NCBI GenBank assembly: GCA_009760855.2
Contig: WPIO01000391.1
Span: 1 to 60,983, forward strand
DNA from: Cristatella mucedo
Taxonomy: Eukaryota > Bryozoa > Phylactolaemata > Cristatellidae
DNA length: 60,983 nt
Direction: 5' to 3'
Below, piece by piece: positions 39,484 to 50,283 of this stretch. Made by a program: the position numbers and the translations under genes. The first letter of the stretch is position 1. Each line of letters begins with the position of its first letter. The notes under the pieces were generated by a model. It was not told the origin of the DNA, did not search any database, and saw nothing but the letters and a program-made list of their open reading frames with translations.

Positions 39484-40250
39484 ATGTAATGTAATGTATC
39501 TCCATCAGTAACTCCACAAAGTCATAAAGACCATGTGGGTGCTACGCAGGAGAGTTTTGTATAGCACACTCACAGCCTAAGCGGCTTTCGGCACGCATTC
39601 GGTAGCCAACAGACTTCGTCTCACGCAACAAAGAGAAAGTGGGAAGCATAGCAGAGTTAGGAGAGCAGTTGAGGTAGTGAGTAGCATAGAAGTAGCAGTT
39701 CAGGACCGCTGAAAAAGATGTGCCATAGTCGGCAGTTGGAGAGTAGATGTCGTTGCGTAAGAATTGTGGAAGCGAGTTCCACAGTCTAGGACCTGCAGAG
39801 CTAAAGCTTCTGTCGCCAACTGTCTTTAAGCGGAGGAATGGGACAGCTAATTTATTGTCTACACAGGACCTGAGGTCGCGAACAGGCTGAAACTGATGCA
39901 GCAGTTCAGCTAGGTACAAAGGAGCCAAGCCGTGGCGGGCCTTGTGGGTCAGCGTAAGAACTTTGCTCTGTATCCTTTGCTCAACCTGCAACCATCCTAG
40001 CTCTTTCAGCAAAGGTGACACGTGCTCAAACCGCTGGGACTTAAAGACCAGCCTTGCAGCCATATTCATAGTCCGCTGTAGTGGCATTATAGCTTTCTTT
40101 GGTAGCCCAGCCAAAAGGGAATTACAATAATCAAGCCGAGACAGAACTAAAGAGCTAGTTAAATTTTTTACAAGCCACTGTGGGAGACAGCTTCTAATCT
40201 TGGATAGGGATCGGTTAATGTAGAATAGTAGCGTAACAAGAAGCTCCTAC
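39484..40250 (-). mobile_element. LINE-2 family copy, ORF2 C-terminal 190 residues open
   Basis: A continuous frame (40114-39542) reads QRTMNMAARLVFKSQRFEHV, SPLLKELGWLQVEQRIQSKV, LAPLYLAELLHQFQPVRDLR, TVGDRSFSSAGPRLWNSLPQ and ends CECAIQNSPA. These are the C-terminal motifs of CR1/L2-type ORF2. The tail ends at an (ACATT)n-like sequence (39484-39498). It is truncated upstream of 40250, so no reverse-transcriptase core is present. Nearly identical to the 59100 copy. Confidence 0.92.
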
Positions 40251-40287
40251 TTCACCGTTCACATTGTATGTTAGAGTCCTTCACGAC

Positions 40288-40375
40288 TGCATCCCTGCCC
40301 CGTCATTGCATCCCTGCCCCGTCATTGCATCCCTGCCCCGTCATTGCATCGTCTCCATCATTTCATTCCTGCCCC
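40288..40375. repeat. 19-bp tandem repeat, about 4 units
   Basis: Unit 'cattgcatccctgccccgt', three close copies and a diverged fourth. Confidence 0.85.
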
Positions 40376-40500
40376 GTCCCCGTCATAGATAGACTGCAAT
40401 GGGAGCAAACCTCTGCAGCTCCTCTGGTCAGTCATCAAGTGGCTGCCCGTCTAGCATTGAATCGACTTCAAGATCCTCTCTTCGGCCTATAGATCGCTGC

Positions 40501-40645
40501 ACCGCTGGTTTGGCCCAGTGGTTAAGGTGCGTCACGCAGACCAAGGTCTGGCCGAGATCGTGGGCTCGAGCGCCGTGCCATATGCGAAGCGGCCGAATGG
40601 AGATTAAATTCTCCTAGGACGCTAGACGGATGATATATATTTTTT
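40501..40645 (+). mobile_element. SINE-B, tRNA-derived
   Basis: Head 'ctggtttggcccagtggtta' (box A), 'gatcgtgggctcgagcgccg' (box-B-like), then 'gcgaagcggccgaatgg' and 'aaattctcctaggacgct', a diverged LINE-1-type tail hairpin. Confidence 0.8.
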
Positions 40646-41923
40646 TCGCTCGCGTGCACCAGCCTTGACCTTTCGAGCTCCTCGTTCGTCCTGTGTGAGT
40701 TCTTGTACAAGCACGATACTTTGCCTGCCATTAGTCATTTGCTATTGCTTTTCTTGCAGCAACGTTTAAGTATTCGGATATAAATTTGGTTCTCTTAAAG
40801 CATAATACAAATCACATTTTGTAGTTTTAACTATTATTACTGGATACAAGACGGTTGAAAGCTACTATAGAAGGCTCTTTTGAGGCTGCAAAGACAAGGC
40901 TGTTGAATGCTCACCAATTTCAACCTGGACAACCGGAAGCAGCCCAGAATGCCGTTAAAAAAGAAACTTGCTCAGCATCTGCATAGTCCTGAGATTGATT
41001 CGCATGTCCGAAGAAGCTTGAAGATCTGCTCGACCTTGGCGATTAAAGTAGCATTGAGGAAAAATAAAGTAACTACTTTCTTAAAAAGCTTAGCTGATTC
41101 AACTGCTGCTCCGTTGTATTGCTGCAGAAGAGCCTGCGGCTACGGCTGTCACCGCCGCTTGCAGCGAGCGATAACGAATCGCACACTGCGGAATTCGAAC
41201 CACTGGACCTGGGTGGCCCATCTTTACCGCTGCGATCGTGAAGTTCCAGGGACTTTTTCAAAGCCCTTAAATTATTTGCACGCCTATCTCAAGAATGTGC
41301 TGCCGCAATTTCGTTCAAGCTGCATGGATGCCGCAATGACTGCTTCCAGCGATGAAATCTGTCCTCTAGGTGATGAAAGTCGCAGCCGCCTTTCAGTGAG
41401 TACTTTCAGATCTCTGGTGAGAAATGCATGAAGAAAGTAGACCAAAAATGCAGCCTGCCATGCCGGATGCAATGCTGAAGGCTCGCTGTGCAACTTTAAT
41501 AATCTGGATAGTACACCTGCATGCATCAGCACGGCATATGTATGTCAAACGATGTTATTCGGATCGAGATGTTCATTTGTATTTCAGTAACTGAACATGG
41601 CTATGGATAAACGAAGGAATAACTTCAGACTGACATGACGCCACAAGGCTCATTTGGCGGCAAAAAAGAGTGCTTTTAAGACATGCGGCTGCAATACTAA
41701 CCCATTGGTTCTAGCGAACGGTGGGATTCCAAGTGCTTTCGTTTCATTCAATGAAGCCACTTAGAGCAACCGATGCGTGATAATGTCTCCTGGGCCAGAA
41801 ACCGTCTGCACCTTACGTCGGTTAAACATACTCGATTACTTGACTTTCGCAGAACCTCTTTCTACGCTTACTGCCACAGATAAAAAATCATGGCTCGCCC
41901 GCGCAGCCAGAGACTCGGATCTC
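40646..41923. other. intergenic, one long unrecognised frame
   Basis: A plus-strand frame at 40907-41431 (174 codons) contains LKKKLAQHLHSPEIDSHVRR and YLHAYLKNVLPQFRSSCMDA. No family recognised and no good start context; it could be decayed retrotransposon or chance. Confidence 0.3.
41881..41888 (-). terminator. Pol III terminator of tRNA-His
   Basis: Minus-strand run of T residues downstream of the tRNA-His 3' end. It is the first T4-or-longer run after the gene. Confidence 0.6.
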
Positions 41924-41995
41924 TGCCGTGACCAGGAGTCGAACCTGGGTTATCGCGGCCACAACGCGAAGTACTAACCACTATACTATCACGGC
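41924..41995 (-). tRNA. tRNA-His (anticodon GTG)
   Basis: The 72-nt sequence folds completely. The acceptor stem is GCCGTGA/TCACGGC, the anticodon stem TCGCG/CGCGA with loop TTGTGGC, and the T stem CCAGG/CCTGG with loop TTCGACT. The D arm is GTA..TAC. Box A (TAGTGGTTAGT region) and box B (GGTTCGACTCC) are both good, and no intron or encoded CCA is present. The discriminator is A. A T6 run (plus-strand A6 at 41882-41887), about 37 nt downstream on the minus strand, can serve as the Pol III terminator. All stems pair, so it looks functional. Confidence 0.95.
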
Positions 41996-42129
41996 TACTA
42001 CCGCGAGCCATCCGAGGATGGGGTAAAGCTATATATAATAATGAACAGCACAACACCCGCAACGATTAGTATTTTCCGCTTCCTTTTAAATTAATCATCC
42101 TCTCGATCGGTTCTTGCTCGAAGCTGCAT

Positions 42130-43200
42130 CGTTTTGATCTGGCGCGCTGCTATGGGTGGCCGCGTTGCGAATTCAGAGGTCAGTCCGAGAGCAGCTCTAA
42201 GAAAGGCCGCGTGCGCTGATCGTTCTCTAAGAACGACACGAAGCCCATTCCGCGCCTGGGCGCCTGGGCCCGCCGGGATATGCCGCCGAGCCCCACCGGC
42301 ACCGGCGCCGCGGCTATCGGGCTGTCGGGCTCGTCGTCGGGAGATGCAGGGCGGAGGCGGCACCGACGGCCGTGCTCCCTTGCGGCAGAGCGGCTCGGCG
42401 CCGACCGTACGATCGCTCGCTCCTGGCGCTCGACCCCCCCCCCCCGTGGCTCTCGCAGCTCTGCCGCGGACGGCGCAGGCCGGCGTTGCGCCCAGAGAGC
42501 GCGCACGCACGAGCGGATGCGCGATCGCTGGCCGCACCGGATATCCGGCGCGCGGATCGAGACGCCCTCCAATCGCGCCCTCGGCGGCCGGCACCGCGAC
42601 GATCGGGTTCAGATTACGACGCCGTGGGCTCGGCGCGCAAATGATCTCCTCTTGCCCGCCACCAGCTTACGCCTGTCCTACCCGGCCGCATAGGCGGGCG
42701 GCACCGGGACCGCCGTTGTGCGCCGTCGCCGCGGGCTGCCGGCGGCTCGCCGCCCCGGACCCCCGCCACCGCTTCCCCCCTAGGACCAATTGGTTTCGTC
42801 GAAGCAGAAGAGCTTAAATCTGAGTTTGCGCGCGTGGGCGTCTAAGAGGCAGAGGTGACCGCGGCAAGCTCGTGAGGGAATGTTTAGCAGCTTTGCAAAA
42901 GTTTACGCAGGCGCGCGAGGCTGGACAGCCGAGGGCACAACCGAGTAACGAGGCCGCTGGCTGCGCGGTCGGTGCCGCGCCTGCGAGGCACCGACCGCGA
43001 TCGCTGCGCCCGAGCGCGCTCGCCGGGCTGCACGTTCGCCGGCGGCCCGCGACGACACTTCCGCTGCGAACGGCCGTGCGCTCGTTGCGCTGAGCGCCAG
43101 CCGAACATGCGGCGGTGGAAGGCCTCGCAGTGCTTCCGAGTCGTCCGGTGCGTGCCGGCAGAGCGTCAAGCTGCATGCAAGCAGCTTGGTCCAAGTCTGT
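42130..43200. other. GC-rich CpG island, possible unresolved exon(s)
   Basis: About 1 kb at roughly 70% GC, open on both strands. The most protein-like minus-strand frame reads ASPDDEPDSPIAAAPVPVGL and GMGFVSFLENDQRTRPFLEL before a stop at 42180. On the plus strand ATGGGTGGCCGCGTTGCG leads to a donor-like GAG/gtcagt. No family could be recognised, so strand and structure are left open. Confidence 0.3.
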
Positions 43201-44336
43201 AAACATGCTGAACTCTGCTCAGCCAGCAATAGTCAAGTCCATTGAAACTTGGACAATCAAGATTGGTATTCGCACATGAAAAAGTGTTACAAACTGCACT
43301 CTGTCCACTTTGCTGCGTGGGCTGCCTTGGCCTGAGCGCCAGGGGACATCTGTCCCCCTCCCTTTGGCTGCGCCTCTGATGGCAACTGCATTTTTCGTCA
43401 GTTCTGCTGCAGGCATGGCTGAAACTTGTTTTGCTTAACCAGCCAAGATACATCGTAAAGCTGGTCATTGACCTGAAACATGTGATGCTGCACCGCTTAA
43501 GTTTGAACAAGTGCACCAACAGATGGACTTCCATTACAAGAATAGAACCCTCTTTCCGGTATGTTGCAACCTATGAATGTATCTCTTGATCGGCCGACAA
43601 GTTCGAAGCAAAATCACATTAAATCAAGAAACTCAATTCCACATAGATATCGGAGAATGTCTGCAAAAAAATATGTAATACGAACGGCAGGTATGGAATC
43701 ATAATTTCCGCAAATGTATTTATGCAGTGGGTTTAGTTGCCAGGTACCCACAGAGAAAGTCACTTGAGCAAAGATAGTGACGGTCGATAATCGTGGCGAT
43801 TGAGTGCTTTCCTTGAAGCGCAGCTAATCGAACAGCTAAATAGTGAATACTTTCTCTCAGGGTGCTGCAGAAAAGATTTTATTATTAACTTTAAATTGAA
43901 GACATGTTGCAGACGCTCGCTACTGAAGGCTACGTTTACGTTTGCATCTTAAGTTTACGTCTACCTTACATCTTTCAAGGCTAGCGACTCACCGCTGACC
44001 ATTCGCACCCTGCTTGTGCGTGGTGCATACACTACACGCGGATAATATATACAACGAGCACGTGTACTGCCACCTGCGGCCACCCGTATCGGATCTGGAG
44101 CAACCGAGACTGCGATTGATTGCGATTGATTTTCGACGATTTATCATCGAGTGCGATGCGAAATGTAAATACAATGCAATCAACGTAGATTGTCCCGATT
44201 TACTAGATTACAAATTGTTATTAGATTTCCATAGCAGCGCGTTTATTTGTAGCCAGCAAAGAAAGATCTTTGCATCCAGGACAGCAACAGAAAGGAAATG
44301 TAATAGTCAAAATAGAGGACTACTTGCAGACGCTCG
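43201..44336. other. intergenic
   Basis: No recognised gene. A minus-strand AATAAA (plus TTTATT at 44242-44247) lies about 90 nt beyond the stop of the ORF at 44337 and could be its polyadenylation signal. Confidence 0.4.
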
Positions 44337-44732
44337 CTACTCGCTAAGGCCAAGTTTAAGTGGCTGCCTTTGAAAACTGACATCCTCCTCCGAACACAGT
44401 GGCTCCTGTGGTTCGGCACTGTCTTTACGACGATAACAAATCTTCCAGACCACATCTGGTATTTTAATTTTGACTGTTGAAAGTCCAGAGCTGCCAAAGT
44501 GTGTTGTATTTACATTGTATTTTGTCTTATCGCCAAATTTGAAAAGCACGTCGAAAACATAGTCATCGCCTCCTGACTTGACCAATGTACGTGCTGGCTT
44601 CACCTCTGGGAAACAGCGTTGAATGTCTTCCTTCGGCTTATGATTCTCGTTGGCATAATTTCTTGTGCGATGATATGTCGTTCTCATATTCCTTCTTGAT
44701 TTTCTTAGGTACGTTGTTTCAGCTCTGATCAA
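44337..44732 (-). CDS. unrecognised ORF, possible last exon or broken gene
   Basis: Its codon use and mixed, non-repetitive composition look like real protein: KPKEDIQRCFPEVKPARTLV, KSGGDDYVFDVLFKFGDKTK, YNVNTTHFGSSGLSTVKIKI, PDVVWKICYRRKDSAEPQEP. I do not recognise the family. Just upstream (44715-44645) another frame reads VPKKIKKEYENDISSHKKLC, more protein-like than the ORF's own N-terminal part. This suggests a frameshift near 44640, or an exon boundary there. No upstream exons were found. An AATAAA lies behind the stop. Confidence 0.5.
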   Translation of the reverse strand: MIRAETTYLRKSRRNMRTTYHRTRNYANENHKPKEDIQRCFPEVKPARTLVKSGGDDYVFDVLFKFGDKTKYNVNTTHFGSSGLSTVKIKIPDVVWKICYRRKDSAEPQEPLCSEEDVSFQRQPLKLGLSE

Positions 44733-46094
44733 TTTTACAATACGAGCAATCCACTTGGCTAGCAGCTAAGGCACTTGCAGAGGTTTCACACTCACTGTAA
44801 GCAGCAGAAGCTCAGTTGTAACATGCTCCGCTTCTAAATTCATGCCAATAAAAATAAATTACTAAGATTACACTATAGTTTTGAGCAAAAGAAGTATATA
44901 GCGCTGGAGAAGTTAGCGTTATCCTAAGAAACGATGTAGAAACTGTTGCGACGTTCTTGTCGCTTCACTAACTATTTAAAACTCTGAAATTTATCAAGTG
45001 ACTTCTATTTATTAATCAGGTGACCTCAAGCGATCCAGAATAAATGTAAGAATGTCTATTGCATTCAGCACGGTGAACACATGAGCATCTCAATTCGTGC
45101 TCATTGAAGTCGTTAAAGACACTATTCTTCTCAAAAAGCAACCCGTGGTACAGATAATGCTAGTAGAATATCGCACTGGCGTGTATTTTGCATCATCTGC
45201 GTTCAACCAGTCGGCGGTAGCCATGGAGAAAGCGCGCTGCTCTCCACCCATAAACTTACGTACTTGCACGTTAAGGTCTCATGTTAACGACGCGACCTTA
45301 ATTTAACTGCCACTGCACCATAACCTGAGTAAAATGTAGAGTCCTTCTCGGCAACGCTACCGTTGCAGCAGCAGGCTGTGAAACCCTTCTTCCCCGCGAT
45401 GGAAACGTATACAGTATGCTATGTGTCAGGCACTTTAAGTGGCAGCCAGGGCGTCCATTGCATCGGTACAACGCAATGGTCAATGCGTTGTACTGACAGC
45501 ATGTAAATGACAGCGACAACATAATGGGTGAACTTGCTGCTACGATGCCTTTATATAGGTAGGCAAACAATTTATAAAAGTCATGCGATTATTACCTGTC
45601 AGCTCCTGATAAAATTATTAGGGGCTACTGGGAAAAGTAGGTATGCCAAAAAATGCATCGTGACTACATTCGCAGTTTAGTTGCGTGACTAAAGTTACGT
45701 AACTAACGTTGCGTGACTAAACTCGCAGTACCGTTTCTCAGCTGAGTAACGGAACACCAAAGAGAAAGCTGATGGACACATTGGTTAAGCATGCAATCGT
45801 TTGATTGCGTCGCTTCCGACGTTCGACTCCGACAGCCACCTGGAAACTGTTGCATATATTGTTCCCAGTCAATCACTTGAGAAAGCCATCGCCAAGATCA
45901 ACCAGAATGGGAGCGAAGGTCAATCGAAGGTCGATCGAAGGTCACTCGGACTCGGATGAAACCGCCTCCGTTCATTCCCTCCCCGTTGAAATCTCAATCC
46001 AGGGGTGATAATTCTGACGAAACGGGCGATTCCAGCCTTTCCTTTGCCAAGCGTACGCTGAAGCGACGGCGTATGCAACAATGTAATGCAATGT
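44733..46094. other. intergenic, AT-rich, nothing recognised
   Basis: No conserved frame, SINE or LINE seen. A short local repeat of 'gcgtgactaa' occurs at 45685-45724. Confidence 0.45.
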
Positions 46095-46215
46095 AGTGTA
46101 TAGTATTAGTTATGTAATGTATCTCCGTCTGCAACTCAGCAAAGCCATAAAGACTATGTGGGTGTTACGCAGGAGAGTTTTGTATAGAGCACTCACAGCC
46201 TAAGCGGCTTTTGGC
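46095..46215 (-). mobile_element. LINE-2 family terminus
   Basis: The plus strand reads 'aatgtatctccgtctgcaac', 'gtgttacgcaggagagtttt' and 'gcactcacagcctaagcggc', the reverse of the LINE-2 3' end. Only about 120 bp. Confidence 0.85.
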
Positions 46216-46540
46216 TGTGAGTGCTGTGAAACGCTGACCAGACTACAATGACTTCCTATCAAGCAGCAAAATGACAAGTTTCTGCCGCTTGTGTTGTGAG
46301 CGTGTGTGTGTTTGCGTCTTGCTAAACAGCAAAAGACTTGGAGCACTCGGAACACAAACGAACTCAACAACGTTTAATCAACGACTCCTCAGTGCAGAAG
46401 TTAATTCTAATGGAGCTCCCGCCGGCTAAGCCCAGGAACGCTGCGCCGATTGGCCAGCGCCGATGCTAGCCGGAAGCAGGAATGCCGCGCCTCGATTGGT
46501 TGGGAGGGTCGCCCCCAGTTTAGTAGCGGCAGACAACACC

Positions 46541-46628
46541 GTCTAATAATAATAATAATGCACTTGATAAAGCGCCCTCAGAGAACTTAATCTCTTTCTA
46601 GGCGCTTTACATTTGCTGCAAAGGGACT
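46541..46628 (-). mobile_element. LINE-1 family tail
   Basis: (TAA)n then the clean reverse hairpin 'aaagcgccctcagagaactt' and 'tctaggcgctttacatttgc'. Only the terminal 85 bp. Confidence 0.88.
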
Positions 46629-46659
46629 AGGTGCGGCACTGTCGTAGGCTGGGGTATGC

Positions 46660-47080
46660 ATTCTCTCTTACGATCTCAACATTTGCCTTTAGGTTCCCCT
46701 TGTGTTTCTCGGATGTACGCATCTGAAGAACTATCGCAGCAAGAATTTCGTCGGCCCATTCGCACTTTTAACTCTGTTTTGTTAATTGTGCCCTCCTCAA
46801 CTGATTCAAACCTCCGGGAGACCTGCCTGGCCTTCAATTCCTATGCTTCCAAAGCTCACTACCGGCTGGCATTGCGTGATCGCATGCTTAGGAATATTCA
46901 AGACTAAGCTAAAAATCTAGACCATCCACACAACCTTTGATCCGTCTAAGTGACTTTACTTGTCTAAGATTTTACTTGTCCCCGCGCCTTATGAATCTGT
47001 GGATGTCCTGACTGAGGCCAAATGCGAAAATGCTGTATAGCGCTCCGGAAAAGTGATATTGTTTCCTGTGTGCTGTGCTT
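46660..47080 (+). mobile_element. decayed LINE-1-like ORF2 C-terminus
   Basis: Frame 46656-46907 contains NLRETCLAFNSYASKAHYRL, a worn version of the [20 protein letters not shown] motif of the 38024 copy. 'tgctgtatagcgctccggaa' follows near 47030. Confidence 0.5.
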
Positions 47081-47146
47081 ACCTGTGTACCATTCCGCGT
47101 ATGGTATTAACAATTAGTTCCATTAACCAGCGTCCAGCAGTTCCTT

Positions 47147-47805
47147 CATAATAATAATAATAATAATTCATTTAGTTTATAAGGCGTCATCAGAGAATTT
47201 AATCTCTCTCCATCTAGGCACTTTCCAGACGTACCATGGAAAGCATCACCGAATGTTTGGTTGTAACGTCTGCAAGTAGCAGGCATAGTGTCAGCAGGAA
47301 CACGCACACGAAGGACGAACCACAAAGACCCACCAAATGCTGTAATAAACAGGTGCATTTTAAGCTTCTTTTTAAAAGTCATCTTGTCAGGGGACGTTAT
47401 GGTGTGCGTCGGTACTGAGTTCCAGGCTTTGGGAGCATAGGAACTAAAGGCGAGGTCTCCAACGGTTTTAATGTTCGCGAAGTACGGCTAAACGATTCGA
47501 GTCAGAACAGCGAGTTGTACGATTCTTCACGTTATGAGTATGTAGTTGTGATATTTAGGCCGTGTAGTCCTGATAGGTAGGCCGTGTAGTTTTGATATTT
47601 AGGCTGTGCAGTTCTGATAGGTAGGCTGGAGAAAGAGAACGGAGGGACCTAAAAGTAAGCGAAAGAACCTTGAAGTCGACCCGCTGCTTGATTGAAAGCC
47701 TGTGCAGGTCGGCGAAAAGTAGTGCGACGTGGCAATTGTGACGCTCACGAATTTCCCCGCTCATGCTCGCTCGCCTAAGCAGGACATCTTGCTTGCTAGT
47801 CGGCG
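47147..47805 (-). mobile_element. LINE-1 family copy, joined to a SINE-B
   Basis: On the minus strand: SIKQRVDFKVLSLTFRSLRS then LSPAYLSELHSLNIKTTRPT, frame breaks, then a degraded FSSYAPKAWNS, MTFKKKLKMHLFITAFGGSL and the terminal hairpin with (ATT)n at 47149. Around 47560-47630 there are three imperfect 'gtagttctgataggtag' units. The whole block, including its junction with the following SINE, recurs at 57985-58768. Confidence 0.85.
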
Positions 47806-47955
47806 CACTGGTTTGGCCGAGTGGTTAAAGTGCTCGCCTCGACCAAGGGACCCTGGCCGCGGACGTGGGCTCGTGCCAGCTCTGTGGCATATGCGAAGCG
47901 CCTCAAAAAGGATTAAGTTTCTCTTAGGGCGCTATTCAAGTGAATTATATTAATA
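47806..47955 (+). mobile_element. SINE-B, tRNA-derived
   Basis: Head 'cactggtttggccgagtggt' (box A), 'gacgtgggctcgtgccagct' (box-B-like), then 'gcatatgcgaagcgcctcaa' and 'agtttctcttagggcgctat', a LINE-1-type tail hairpin, and an AT-rich end. Confidence 0.85.
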
Positions 47956-48019
47956 ACTCTTGGTTACCTATAGCTTATGACCGTGAAAAGAAATCGCACG
48001 CTTCATTTCACGCGGTTTC

Positions 48020-48790
48020 CTCGCGGGTTCTCTGGCTCTCTGGCTCGCGGGCGCGCGCACGTCGACTCTGGCGCGCCTCACGAACGGCTTCCGTGAACTT
48101 CCGTCGAACTTGTGCTTCTACCGCGCGCTCCACCTCTCGAGCGCGTGCCACGCTGGCGCTGGCGACGCCTCCTCGCTTTCAATTCCTGCAGGAATTCCTG
48201 CAGCCTCGCAGCTTCTGCAGAAGCTGCGGCGCGTGCGAGCCGCCTGTTCGCAAGCCCGTCAGATGAGGAGGAGGAGAGGCTTCGGCGGTCGCGGCCGTCG
48301 GACTTTCGCAATGCCACGAAAGCGCGCGCGGATGTCACCGGAGCGGCCGGAGGCGACAAAGACTGGCGATACGCTGCTGCTGCTGCTGCCCACGCACGGC
48401 GAATTGTGAAAACGCGGTCGGACTGAGGAGGACGATCAGATGCGACAGCAGCAATCGCCGACGACGTGCCAGGCGTCGACGATCTTCCAGGCGGCGACGG
48501 TTGGCCGGTCGGCGAAGACGGCCTCCGGCAGCCAGGCCGTCGGCGGCCAGCTACACTGCACGCCGAGGAGGCGAGAGGAGGCTTCGCGCCGAGCGGCCAT
48601 TTTGGCGCGGGATTGGCAGCAGCGAGAGTGCGGTCGCTTCCGGTCCTCGAAACGCTTGCGGTGGAGGAGGGGCGCGCGATGCGCCCGAGCAGGGAAGCTG
48701 CCGATTGGATTATTTTTTCAGCTGCGCAACCTTACGGAAGTGCGAGCGTTTGCCTGGCAACGTTTGCCGGCATACTGCGAAGTAGACTGA
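48020..48790. other. GC-rich CpG island, possible unresolved exon(s)
   Basis: About 750 bp at high GC. A minus-strand frame (48359-48078) reads RRSLSSSSSDGLANRRLARA, AASAEAARLQEFLQELKARR, and an overlapping minus frame reads EVERAVEAQVRRKFTEAVRE. A plus-strand frame reads SPSDEEEERLRRSRPSDF. The charged, helical character suggests coding sequence, perhaps of a nuclear RS/coiled-coil protein. Strand and splicing could not be fixed, and no family is named. Confidence 0.35.
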
Positions 48791-49504
48791 TGATTTTGAA
48801 ATCGAGGTGGATGTAGTTACGCCCGCCCGCTGACGGAGCGGCTCCGTGATGCTTTTAGTGCTGTATGTGTACTTCGCCTCGCGTTGCTTGCTTTGCGTGG
48901 TAGGCTTGCTGTTCTGTCTGGTTTTTTGCTGCCGCCCAGTTCGATGCGTGATCGTGATCTGGAGATGTGGTATGTGGTTTCGTCCAATTAGAAGGAAGCA
49001 GTGAGGAACACATCTACACAAAAAGCATAACTTTCAAACATTAAATAAAGGGCAACGCAGGCAGTACGTCCAACTAAAAGAAATCAGTGAGGGACACGTT
49101 TACAAAAAAAAGTATAATTTTTTAAAGCACTAAATGAAGGGCAACACAGGCAGTATGGCGGTAATCTTGTTTGATTCATCATCGCAATTCCTTCGAACAC
49201 CATTCTTCTTTCTCACGATCTTGACCAAAGTAGGTCAAGTCTTCAAGGTCAACGGTCAAGGTCAACGAATCTTGAAGAACGCGGCGAGCCGCGTATTATA
49301 ATTTCCAGCGTTGGATATCCATCCGTTTTAGTAGCATTTGCAGAGTTACCGCTAGTAAGGTTTCTGGCCTTCGGTGAAGCACTTGTGAGCACCGAGGAAT
49401 CTCGCTGCGAGCAGCATTAGCTGCATGAGAAGGAACCTAAGCAGCAGCCGGTCGTTGTCAGACCGAGGCTCTGTCAGCTGGCGCTTGTGCCGTGTTGGGC
49501 GCTT
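48791..49504. other. intergenic, nothing recognised
   Basis: A local near-duplicate is present: 'gtccaattagaaggaagcagtgagg' (48983) and 'gtccaactaaaagaaatcagtgagg' (49068), each followed by 'acac..ttacaaaaa' and 'gggcaac.caggcagta'. This is a two-copy tandem of about 85 bp. Confidence 0.45.
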
Positions 49505-49792
49505 TTGCTACTCCTGGGCATCAAGTAACACACCAGTTTAGGAAAGCATTTAGTGGGTCCCCGTGATTCGTCCTTCATGTGCTTATGCTTGCTGACACTG
49601 TGCATGCTGCCACTAACCACATTTGTATGCTGACCCTGAGCATGTCACCCCTAACCATGTTATTCATGCTGTTTATCAAGCATGATGTTACTCACCATTC
49701 ACTTGCGTTTCCCTTTGCAGCAAATGTAAAGTGCCTAGAAAGAGATTGAGTTCTCCGAGGGCGCTTTATCAAGTGCATTATTATAATTATTA
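49505..49792 (+). mobile_element. LINE-1 family 3' end
   Basis: 'taacacaccagtttaggaaa', 'gcatttagtgggtccccgtg', hairpin 'aaagtgcctagaaagagatt'/'gagggcgctttatcaagtgc' and an ATT tail. 5'-truncated. Confidence 0.88.
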
Positions 49793-50283
49793 AGTTTAGC
49801 TCATGCTAGAATCATTTGCTCCGGCATAATCGAAAGAGATTCAGAAGAGGGGCGATTTTCCGGTTCTGGTGACAGCATTTCGACAGTCAGATTTTTCAAT
49901 CGGCCAGGTTTCAGCAACTTCGCGGCTTGGGTTTGTAGACACCCCGGCTCTTTCTGAAGTTGGAACAGAACAGGAAACAAAAAAGCTGGACGACACTTGA
50001 GGCATGAAACGGCAGATTTTAGCAGAACGCAGCCAATGCAATGCTACCAAGACCAAAACGGATCTGCTGCATTATACCTTTATCATTCTCCTCATAGTCA
50101 CCCCAAGGCATTTGCATGATTCACAGCTTGAGTAGGTTTGCAGCAACGTTCCATACATCCGACTTGTCGCAGTAACCTGAAAACCATGAAATTGAATCGA
50201 AAAGTTCAGCGCCGATCTTTTGCAGACATTTCAAACAGAAATGAAGTCACAAGCAAAGAAGAGAACATGATCAGAAGCATTGA

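Noticed and set aside
40501-40580. SINE heads with box A and box B as functional tRNA genes
   Set aside because: They lack a complete cloverleaf (no paired acceptor stem) and occur as multiple diverged copies with retroposon tails.
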